This document shows positions 26,818-37,300 of a DNA stretch of 64,000 nucleotides, piece by piece; position 1 is the first letter of the stretch; each line of letters begins with the position of its first letter. The stretch spans positions 26,412,001-26,476,000 of the forward strand of contig JAFFJZ010000003.1 in NCBI GenBank assembly GCA_018340375.1. Reading direction: 5' to 3'. This DNA comes from Gonatopus flavifemur (lineage: Eukaryota > Arthropoda > Insecta > Hymenoptera > Dryinidae). The position numbers and the translations under genes are program-made. The notes below the pieces were generated by a model that saw nothing but the letters and a program-made list of their open reading frames with translations, had not been told where the DNA came from and searched no databases.

Positions 26818-26940
26818 CTCGTTGCCAGATCGGTGTACTCGCTGGATTGCTGTCCACTTCGCATTTCAAGCTGACAGACATTCCCTCGACGATTGGAATC
26901 CCAAAACCTGGTAACCGCGTTATCGCGAACGACGGAGTAT
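26818..26940 (-). CDS. Ig-superfamily gene, internal exon a (first half of an Ig domain)
   Basis: This 123-nt internal exon lies on the minus strand. Its acceptor reads ctgtttcag before ATACTCC and its donor reads CGAG before gtaagc, so both sites are strong. It begins with two bases that complete a codon and ends one base into a codon (phase 1 to phase 1). The roughly 41 residues open with FAITRLPGFGIPIVEG, followed by a B-strand cysteine in VSLKCEVDSNP and a C-strand tryptophan in STPIWQR. That is the first half of an I-set/V-set immunoglobulin fold. It joins in frame to the exon at 17033-17179, giving WQR-DNGPPP across the junction. Such proteins act outside the cell as adhesion molecules or receptors. 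I could not assign an orthologue. No signal peptide or first exon was found upstream. Confidence 0.82.
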
Positions 26941-29270
26941 CTGAAACAGGTGTTAAACAATTAGTTTCGGAGATACAAACGTGAACGATGGCGAATCGCG
27001 TGACCAGCCACATTTCAATGTATGTAAATGAACGAATGAAATCATGCGATGACACCGATAAATAGATACGAAAAAATTTTTGTTATATGAACATTTTTTG
27101 TTCAAATAAGATAGTTCTTCTTTTGAAGTTTTCAACAATAAAATAACCTGATAGATGGGAGCTCCTTATCCCAGATTTGAAATAGTAAAATTGAGGGATG
27201 CGAATATTACGTTACGCTATCAATTTCTAGATATACCTAGCTTCTGTATCAACGTAATTGCGGTGGCTTATCCAAACGTTTACAGTACATTGTGGAGGAG
27301 AGAAGAACAGAGAGAAAGAACGAGAAGTGGAAAGTGAAGGTTCGAAATGAAAGAGTGAAATGCGACAAGCATGGTAAATAGGAAAACACGAGAGAAAGAG
27401 AGTAGTTCTCATTAAGCTCGCATTGTCTCAACATTGTACCGTTAAAGCCAAGCAAATAGCTTCAAACTATCCATGATGGTAGTCTCGGCCTCTTTTTCAT
27501 TCATCCCCATTTGCCACTTTTTATATCCATGCATCAATTGTTCTGATTTGGCAGACATTGTGAACATATATTCGAAATCCAAAGGAATTCAATTAAAAGT
27601 AAACAGCGATGATAATATGAGTATAACATGACGCTTAGCGAAGATTAGAGAAAGACGGGCGCCAGGGAATAATAGTTTACACGACGCAAGACTTGAACGA
27701 AGCTTAATAATGGCGAAGAGCAACGTCGCGACGCGTGTCTAGTCGGGACGGTCTTCTTCTCTAACGAGCTCAAACTCTCCAGTTACGAGTTGAACGTAAA
27801 ATCTTGACCGTTCAGCTCGTTACGTTCGTTAATTGTTCTTCGATTTTTAGAGTTGACGAATCGGATTGAGAGAATATATGAGAATTCCGAAGATAAGAAA
27901 GGGTTTATTTTACGTGTAACACTGGACTGCGGATGTTCCGCTTGGATATCACTTTGAAATAATTCATACATTGTAAAATCTCGAATGAATTTCACAACGT
28001 TCAGTTGTGATCGTGCGAGTATAAACGTAAATTTATATTGGGATAAATCAGTCACAATCAAATGGTACCCAAAAAGTTGTTGCTGAAAAAAAAAGAATAA
28101 GCTTTTTCCTACACCGAGAGGAATCGTTACGCTACTACGCTCGTAAACCTTATACGGGCTGTTGGGCAAACCTATACAAACTCAGAGAAAAGAGAGGTAA
28201 GGTGGGAGTTGTGTGAAGAATGTGATACGAGTAGAGCATCGTACCCGGTGAACGTATAGAGGAGAACAGAAGAGAACACATTTCAGAGAGATATTACCAC
28301 CCTAATGTTATTTATATCATAAAACGTATGGTTGTTCAGTGAAAGATGATTAGATCAAAAAACGGTTCATATCGAATGAGTGGAACGTGTTTTAAGACTG
28401 GCGTTCTTCATATCGTGAGATGTTTATGGGATATATATTTGAAAGAATTTCATCATAACTTTATCGTCCAACTTAAATTCATCAAGATTGTTCAACGTTG
28501 AATACTCTGGATTTACGTATTCTGTGAGAAAAGTGTATAATGAAATATGAAATGATATTACCATCACTTTTTCAACGCCAGAAGTTTGATGGCGAACCTC
28601 TCAATCTATATTTTCTCACGGTTTTTAAAATTTTAAACTAAATATGAATAGTTCTCAAATTAATTATTTTCCCTACCGCCGTAAGGATATGAATTTCGAA
28701 TATTTTATCTCTTTGAAATAGAAAGATGTGGCTTTGAAAATGAAAACACCAACAAGGTGGAAATATATATCCAGAAATGAATCTCAAGGAATCATATAAA
28801 ATAGAACTGTCGGAGAATATTGGTTCGGAATCACATTTAAAATCCAACATATTTCAATTCTAAAACGGTGCTTGAAAAAATACAACATATGATTACGAGG
28901 GAATAATTGGGTCTCCGACAATTAACGTCGAGCGAACGCGGTTGCAATAGAACAATGATGTAGGGAATTAAACGGACATGGTCCATGAAGCCATTTGAAA
29001 CATTAAACTTGACGATAGGAAGAATTAACGTCAATTTGGATAATTTGAATCGGAAGACTCCATTTGAAACGTTGTCCCTTGAATTTGTAAAATTTGTGTC
29101 ATGGAAACAAGAGGAAAAAAAGGAAAAAATACAAAATGCCAGACGAACGAATAATTGTATCGATTAAGCGAGGTAATTGAGTTTTAATGATAATATAAGA
29201 GGGATAATTGATGACAAGGTATTTTCATGGACTCGTTGCCGAGAATACATACACATCGAAGATATAAGTA
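26941..29270. other. no recognised gene; 5' flank or intron of the Ig gene
   Basis: AT-rich non-coding sequence. Open frames are short and mostly overlap one another on both strands. The next upstream exon of the Ig gene must lie beyond exon a, but none could be recognised here. Confidence 0.4.
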
Positions 29271-29887
29271 TACTGTAAAAAAAAAAACAGGGAATTAACC
29301 GCATCTTTGTACTGGAAAATTTCACATCCAATTACACTAAAATCCCACCATGCATTTGTGAATTTTTTACACTAAAATAACATCCAAAGTAACAACGGAG
29401 AATTCTATAACCCAAACACACCATAACCATACAAAATCTACACTGGTAAGATTTTTTTTGTCTGTGGACAAAAGGTCTTACACTTATCGACCCCTATTTA
29501 TAACCGAATTGCACCTAATTAGAAGAGTATTGACAAGCTATTCACCCCACATTCAACGTGAAAGGAGGGAATTCCACACCAAAATCACACCATAATTGCA
29601 CCGAATTCACACAAGAATTCAAAATTAGGACCAATCTGAGAAAATGAAGGAGTGAAAAATTACAAAAGGAGATTAAGAAATAAGAAAGTGCAAACGAATT
29701 TGAACAATTATCCAGAAAAAATCTCAATAAATTAATGGTGAATTTTGGTGAATTTATGGTGGAATTAGTCTTTTTTACATCTCGAAACGATTGTTTACAC
29801 TCATTTTACGCCTCAATTACAGTGAATCTGGAGGTTAGCAACACGACATTGGCACTAAATCTACACAGGAATTACCCTCCAAACGAG

Positions 29888-30080
29888 TGATGCCAGATTC
29901 AAGACTGTTCTTACCCTCTCCATCGACCGCTTCCCCTTTCTCCCACCATGCGGATTGAGTCGGGCAAGCGAGAAAGAAAGAGTAACTATCACTCACTCGC
30001 TTGCCCGACTCAATCCGTATGATGGGAGAAAGGGGAAGCGGTCGATGAAGAGGGCGAAGACGGTCTCGAATCTGGCATCA
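29888..30080. mobile_element. 193-bp near-perfect hairpin element
   Basis: Two 85-bp arms (29888-29972 and 29996-30080) flank a 23-base loop. Both arms start TGATGCCAGATTC at the outside and end CGGGCAAGCGAG at the loop. I count nine differences between the arms, all of them transitions. The element is richer in G+C than its surroundings. It may be a MITE, or a transcribed hairpin. No clear target duplication was seen. Confidence 0.8.
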
Positions 30081-30319
30081 TTGCTCCAATCTAAAAAAAA
30101 GACAGTGAGGTGATCCTTATGTTTTATGATTAAGATTTGATTTATTTGAGGTGAAATTTGAGTGGTAATCCAGTTTTATTACGGTTTGAAAAAGGTGTAC
30201 ATGTTATATAAATTGAGATTGATTTGGGACTGATTTTTGATCGACTTTGATATGAATGAAGGTGTCATCATGGTATGACTCTGCTGTAATTTAGATGAGG
30301 TTTAGATTTTTTTGAGGTA

Positions 30320-31912
30320 GAGGAACAGCGGGTAGCATGGCCCGGCGGTCGGTATGGCCCACCACGTGTTTTCAGGATCTGTCGCTAGGTGGCAGCACTA
30401 CACACTTTTGGTCATGGAGAGATTGTTTCTATCTATCATGTGTGTAAACTTTATTGTTGTAAATACGGTGTGTTAAGAGAAATCTAACTTTCTCTATCCA
30501 CTTGTTCTGGGTGTACTGTGTCGGCGAAACTTTGAGAGGTTCTGTACTGACGTAGGTCAAATCATAAAATAATGTGTTATACTGGTATTAACCCCTTCTT
30601 TATATAGAACACGTTTTGTGAGTTTTAAGCGGTAATGTTTGTTTGTTTGGTTGTAAACTAAATTTTTCGTCAGAAATTTTTTTCGGGTGGTATGGCTCAC
30701 ATTAATCTATTAGAGCTCATGCTGAAATAATAGGGGATATGGTCTCGATCGCCGATTGATTCTGGACAAACCCATGCCATGCCAAGTGGAGTGAGAAATG
30801 TGTGTAAAAGAATTGTTTGAGAATAAATTGGTCGAAAAATTTTCCACATCCACATTGCGGTCGTTCATTGTTATAAAAAGAAAATAACCAACCAATACGT
30901 GTTTCATTTCTTTATAACAAATAATCGCAATGTCGATTCAAGGTACATGTTTTCTATGTATTTTTTTTTATCGATTGGTGGGATCTAGGGATCGACCGAA
31001 AATTTTTGCCGAAAATGATTAAAATTGAAGTTGTGATTATTGGTTTCGAAAAAAACTTAGGACTGGACGTTTGAAGTGTAGACGAGCTCCTTAATAATCC
31101 AATTATTATACTTACGATCACATTTCATTGTAATTAACAAAATACTTGCGATTTCCGGTTTACAATTTCGGCCGATAAGCATTAGCCGAAAATGTAAAAC
31201 GAAAATCGAAATTATTTCATTAATCACATTGATATGTGATCTTAAGTATGATAATTGCATTATTAAGGAGCTTATCTACACTTCCAACGTCCAATACCAA
31301 GTTTTTTTCGAAACCAATAATCAGAGCTTCAATTTTAGTCAGTTTCAGCAAAAAATTTCGGTCGATCTCTAGTGGGATCAGTTTCACCGAACAATTATTT
31401 CTTAAAATATTGTTCAAACAATTTATTCATAAACAATGTTTTTATACATGCTTTCCACATAAAAATTCGTTTTTCGATTCTACGTCAAGATTTCATCGGT
31501 GACCATATCCCCCATGGTTTCACCATGGGCTCTAATGGGTTAGATTTGGATGTTATGGTCCATATGATGATGTAGAATTTCGTTTCAGTGAACGGTGCCT
31601 GAATTGAGAAAAAAACCTGCTAGTGGAGGCCGTGGAAAATGGTCTGAGGAAATATGATATGTTCCCGTTTTAATTTATCGGTTTTTGGATGGTGAGCCAT
31701 ACCACCCGACACCGCCAAATTTTTGCATACATTCATCTTTAAACTAAAATTGTTCCTGATGTTTCATTTCACTAATGAACATTTTCTCTTCAGGATGTAT
31801 GTGAGAAAAATCCTCAAAACAATTGTATCCTATACCCTAGCGACATTCTTTTACTCTGAAGTGATTCTATCTCAGTTTTCCCTTAAGAGGGCCATACCAC
31901 CCGCCGTTCTTC
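30320..31912. mobile_element. TA-flanked non-autonomous DNA transposon, 1593 bp with insert
   Basis: TA at 30318-30319 and 31913-31914 flank inverted ends: left GAGGAACAGCGGGTAGCATG, right (reverse-complemented) GAAGAACGGCGGGTGGTATG. A motif GGTATGGCYCAC recurs inside each half (30350, 30690, 31690, 31890) in mirror orientation and may be a transposase binding site. Removing the hAT-type insert leaves about 1.2 kb. No transposase can be read, so it is probably a Tc1/mariner-type passenger element. Confidence 0.7.
30986..31371. mobile_element. hAT-type MITE, 386 bp, with 8-bp target duplication
   Basis: An exact GTGGGATC duplication flanks it (30978-30985 and 31372-31379). The left end is TAGGGATCGACCGAAAA and the right end, reverse-complemented, is TAGAGATCGACCGAAAT. 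The two halves are an inverted repeat over most of their length (for example TGATTATTGGTTTCGAAAAA on both sides). An 8-bp duplication and TAGGG-type ends are hallmarks of the hAT superfamily. Confidence 0.88.
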
Positions 31913-31941
31913 TACACTGGAAATAGAGAAATTTGCTGTGA

Positions 31942-32250
31942 CAGCGGAATCTAATTTTGTTAGGTCCTTTCTGCTGGATAAGCAAATTTTTTGTTATCAC
32001 ATCAATCTCAATACCTACAACGGTGATTTTTTCAGCTGTGGCAGCAAAAAATTTCTACCTCTTCAACAAATTTTAGTAATAAATATAGAATGGCAAACAA
32101 ATTTTGCTGCAGAAGTCAACATTTTTTTCTGTCACAGCGAAAAAGTCGCTGTCACGGATAACAAGATTACTGTGATAGCAAATAGATTGCTGTCATAGCA
32201 AAAAATTTGCTTATCCTGCAAAAGGTTCCCAGCAACATCAGATTTCGCTG
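31942..32250. mobile_element. foldback element, about 309 bp
   Basis: The left arm CAGCGGAATCTAATTTTGTT and the right arm (reversed CAGCGAAATCTGATGTTGCT) continue through a shared CTGGATAAGCAAATTTTTTG / CAGGATAAGCAAATTTTTTG block. The centre repeats GCTGTCACAGCG-like words. No target duplication could be fixed. Confidence 0.65.
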
Positions 32251-32751
32251 GACAATGAATTTTTTTTCTTCGTATAGAATTCAGATGTTATTTCCGGTTT
32301 TTCGAGTTCACCAAAGTTGTACATTTGGTGTTGATCGAGGGTAATTTGAGGTTGATTTTTGATCAGATTTGATATGAATCAAGGTGTAATCATATGGTAT
32401 TATTTTGGGGTCATTTCGATGAGGCTTTGAGGTTTTTCATCCGAAATAGAATTGAAGTGGTGTTCTAGTATTTCACAGTTATAAAAAGTGTAGTGTGAAT
32501 TGATGGAAGTCCGGGGTTGATTTTTGATCGGTTTCATTATGAATCAAGTTTCCATCGTGGTGTCACTTCGGTATGATTTCGATGAGGATTCGATTTATTT
32601 CAGGTAGGATTTTGGGATCATTTCAAGTTTTTTGCATTCAAAAAAGGCTTACATGTAGTATTACTTGGGTTAAGGTTAATTTACAATTGAGTTCCGATCA
32701 GCTTTTATATAAATCAAGGGGCAATCGAGGTGTTGTAATTTTTATACCCTA

Positions 32752-32995
32752 CACTGAAAAAAAAATTTCTTTCAACCAAATAAATAGTTTGTTTGTCCTC
32801 TCTCCATAAAATATTTCTTAGGATTAATGGAATATTTAATCGAATCAAATAATGGAATGCTTGCCCCAAATAAATTAGTCTTCTAAATAAACAATTTATT
32901 CGTCACAAGTAATTAGTTTTTGCACCTGATTGAATATTTAATTCCTACAAATAAATATTTTATGGAGAGAGGACGAATAAATATTTTTTCCAGTG
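32752..32995. mobile_element. 244-bp CACTG-type MITE
   Basis: TA at 32750-32751 and 32996-32997 flank CACTGAAAAAAAAATTT on the left and CACTGGAAAAAATATTT on the right (reverse-complemented). Inverted blocks GTCCTCTCTCCATAAAATAT on both sides confirm the foldback structure. Confidence 0.8.
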
Positions 32996-33454
32996 TAACG
33001 AAAACGTTACAACGTGTTTTTTTCCTATATAAATTGGGTGTCACTGCGATTTAGGTGTAAAATCCGTAGTATTTCAATGTTTTAACGAATTAACCCTGTG
33101 AGAACACGGCCTACTTGTGATTTTTCACACCAATATCATTTGGTGTTTTCTCAGTAAGAACTGAATACGGATTCGATGGTAATTCAATGAAGTTGTACTC
33201 CAACTCAGAATATTTAAAATGATCCTTCGGTATAAAGCAAAGAAAATGGCTTTCGACGTAGTTATGGTGTCACGTACAGTGTTCGACATTTACAAATACA
33301 TCAAATCAAGGTATTTAATTTGTGTATTCAAATCCGTTAGGGCGACAAAAACATTGCACTGTGTTTTTATGGAGTGAATTAGGTGTAAATCCAAATGGAG
33401 TGTAAAATCTTTGGTATTTTGATATTCTAACAACAGGATAAGAAATATTCGTAT

Positions 33455-33655
33455 TGATTCCAATACAAAAGTTCAGGAGCAATCAACACACATATTTTTG
33501 TATTGAATTTCCCACACTTTTCTTGAAATTCAAACACAATATTATCTTGAAATAGTTTTCATACCAAAATTGATTTGAATTCTCATGAAATCTATAGTGG
33601 ATTCAATACACAAACTTATGCGTTAATTGCTCCCGAATTTTGTGCATGGAAGTAA
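33455..33655. mobile_element. foldback element, about 200 bp
   Basis: ACAAAAGTTCAGGAGCAAT on the left pairs with reversed ACAAAATTCGGGAGCAATTA on the right, followed by inverted TTTGTATTGAAT blocks. It interrupts the tandem array. Confidence 0.6.
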
Positions 33656-34399
33656 CAAATTTTTAGTGAAATTTACACACTTCATCGGTGAACTTTCTAC
33701 ACTGATATCGTTTGGTGACTTCTCAGCAAGAAGCGAGTGTGAATTCGGTGGAAATTCAGTGTCACTGTATGCCTGATGAGAATATTCATGATGGTTTTTC
33801 GATGTAAAACAGGTGAGACGAGCTTTAATGAAATATTTGTGTCGATTACGGTATGGAAAATTCACAAACACACTTTCTGCACTCTTTTTATTACACAGGA
33901 TTCAATCGGCGCTTCGAATCCGTTGAGGTGGGGCTTCGATTCATTTACCCAGGATTTAGGTGTTATTCTACTGTTCTACTAAAAAAGAGTGCACATTCGA
34001 TGTAAATTAAGGGTAATCAGGGATTGATTTGCGATTTGTTCCAATATAAATCAAGGTGTAATCATGCAATTCAGGTGGATATTCGATGTTTATTCAGTGG
34101 GATTGTTTTTCACCAAAAATACACCCAAATCCAACTGCAAATCAATATGGAATCCGCTCCACTATGGCATTATTTTCATTTTCCAGTACATTTACCGAAA
34201 TTTACGAATTTTGTGCTGCAAATTGTTTTCGAGTGCAGAATTATGCAACATATCGATTGTTCCGTTCAAAAGTGTATATGATTTCATTGGGAAATATATC
34301 AACAATAGCAACGGAACAGAATTATAACAGTGGTTACAGCGAAGCGATTGAATTCTTTATACTAGAAGTGTATAATCGTCAAGAGCCTTGGCAAGCATT

Positions 34400-37300
34400 G
34401 TGAATCGAATGTGCTTGAATAGTCGCTACCACAGTTCAAGATGGATTGATGCCCTATGGAGGGAAAAAAAGTCGGTGCATTTGAATGCGGCGAAACTCAA
34501 TTCACAGTCAAGTGAATTCATAAATTTGTTGGATTCAACTATTGATTGAACTGCTATGATTTCAATGAACGAATCTATAGTATGCTCAAAGCATTTCACA
34601 AATAAACTGTGGGTTACGCTTTGTCACTTCAACAGCGAGAATGGTTTATTTTTCTCCATAATGATAATCTAAGACCTGAAAATATATTTTCTGGAACAAA
34701 GAACTTTTGATGAACAGTAATGAAAATTCATGAGATATAAAAGTTTTTTCGTAATTTAAATTTATGTACGAATCATTTTTTGGATCTAGAAAAGTCACCC
34801 AGGTGAAATCTTCTAAGTCTTTTTCACCGCTATTTTGAGTAGATCAATAGAAATGCAGGACAGTCCGCAATACTAAAAAAATACAATCCTTCTTTACAAT
34901 ACAATATCTTCATAGTGATGTTAAATGCAATATTTTCTCCACACAAAACTATCATAAATTGAACTCGTAAAATCATTTTCTATACATTTCACGATCAGTC
35001 TTTGATGTTTTGTGATGCCATAACCCAAATAACACACCTCCCACTGAGCTATTCACGAATTCACGTACAATCGGAAGATATATAGATTCTATTCTATTCG
35101 TTGTCAAATATACCATCAGAAGTAATTACAAATTTCATTTCGAACGACACGAAAGGAAAAAAAATGAGTGAAATCATAAATCTCGGTCGCCCATATGGAA
35201 GCATATAAATTTATCCTCCAACGATTGAGGAGAGAAGGAAAAAATACAGTTTATAGCACGATAAAGCCACGGAACGTTGCGAAATTGTGAACTGATCGCA
35301 AATCCATGTTGTTACGAGACAGAAATCATAACTCACGATCTCAAAAGTTTTTTTTACGAACAGGTATATAATCACATAGTTGTAAAGGAATGCGGAGAAA
35401 GAGGATGCAGAATGGAATCAATGAAAATGATATTTCAGTTGGTTGTTTTAGTTTGTTGGATGAAAAGTGAACACCGTATACGACAGCATATTAAACAGTT
35501 TCTCGATAATCGGTGCATGCTCGTACAAGCATACGTATGTATAAAAGTTCTCACGTTTTTACGTTCTCATGGAAACGAGACTTGCACGCCCGATGTATAC
35601 CCCGCCACATATATTCGTAACACGTTCCTGTCTTTCAACACACATTTACGCGTCATCGCGCTATCGACCATCATACTCGCTGTGACAGCCTACTATACCC
35701 ATGCTAAAATAGCACGGTAACATCAAGGACGATATGTGCGCTGTCGATATCTGTTTTACGATGCAAGAGCCTGATTCTCCTCCATTTATAAAGTTGGTTT
35801 AGCAGCGACAGCAGCAGTGGTTTAGAGTTTATTGGGTCAATGGGTGCGCGTGAAAATGAAACTCGTCTTTGCCAGGGAAATTCCACGTCATAAGGTGTAT
35901 TTGAACGATACGTCGGGACAATGAAGGTTATTGATATGAAATAGGGATTTGCCGCTCAAAGGGAGGATAAAGATACTGAATAATAGCCAAAACAAGTCGT
36001 TCCAATGGCTTTCCAAATTTCATACTCAATGAAAAAGAATTATATATTGATTTTCTAATGCAATATCTTCCCAACTCTGTCTATTTCTGAGACCCAATGT
36101 TGTAGGATATTTGTCAACCAAAACAATTTAGGGATTATAACGGTACAGTGACCATACCATGTTGGCTGTTGGTTTATTCTCTTCAATTTTCACGTGGGAA
36201 ACGATGAAGATATCCTAGAGCAAGTCAATAAATTTTTCTCTGCTTTTTTCAACATTTTCACAACGATAATCATTCCCTGACAACGATCAAGGTGACTATC
36301 TATAAACAAATTCTTTAAAATCTTGCGTTGAAAATCTCCACCTTGATGCCCTACGCTGAAGAAAAATGAGAAGAACGAAAAGAAGATCAGAACAAATAAA
36401 ATTCAATGGAATTTATGGGAGAATGAAAATTTAATAGTGCTTTACACCGAACGAAGGGGAGACCAATCAATATCTCTCCAATAATTGCGACCTCGGTATT
36501 ACCTTATCAACGAGCCAACTTCTTTCTTGTTAACTTCTCAAGAAATTCGATGGAAACAATTTTGTAAGACTCTGTGATTAGCGATCCTGAAGGCAACTGC
36601 TCTATTATCTCTTCGGCTATTCTGTAATTATCGAGAACCATTAGAGCTTCGTAATCCAGTCATAAATCCTGCTCAAGGAGGACGCAAGATATTGTCGAGG
36701 ATCATAGAGACTAAATATAAATCCCACTTCTAGGATCGCTTTGAAACTGTGGCTGATATAGGAGCGAATTCAAACTCACGATTGTTTCTCAACGTTTCAA
36801 CGTTTCTAAGAACAAAACAAAACGCGAAAAAAGATAAATTAATACTTTCCACGTTCCAAAGATTGATGGGGAGAATTTGGAATTCGGGAAAATGAAATTC
36901 TGCGACTAATTACATCGAACGATAACGACAAGAACGAATTACTCCAAACATCCGGAACGTCGTTAAACGTTCAATACCACGTAAAGAATCCACATTCAAC
37001 GGTTATCTTTTGTATTTCGCGTAGGTCGTGTGACATGCGGTGTATATCAAACTCGGGCGTGGTTTGCACATTATTGAGAAGGTAAACGGGTCGGAAGAAG
37101 CATACAAAGAAGCGGCATACGCGCATACGAGCGTAATATAATCGTGGTCTTCCACGTTGGATCGCGAGAAAACGGGTTTCCATTTCATAAATTTACAAGT
37201 TACTCACGGTCCCGCAAGTACGATGCACCTGAAACACCAGGCAGTGTTTTAGACTGCTAGATACAATGCGCGGCAAAAGCAAAGAGAAAGTGTAAAGGAA

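Larger units (their letters stand above)
30110..34110. repeat. degenerate tandem array of about 170-bp units, heavily interrupted
   Basis: The core TGATTTTTGATCG.TTT.AT is followed by ATGAATCAAGGTGTAATCAT, then GATGAGG.TT, then AAAAAGG.TTACATG. It appears at about 30231, 32353, 32518, 32688 and 34025. Neighbouring copies that are not interrupted are 165 and 170 bases apart. Subtracting the inserted elements listed separately leaves distances close to whole numbers of units. This would be an old satellite or the repeat-rich body of a larger element. Confidence 0.65.

Noticed and set aside
35277..35720. 147-codon plus-strand open frame
   Set aside because: It begins on a non-ATG codon, shows no domain, and has no splice or homology support that I can see.
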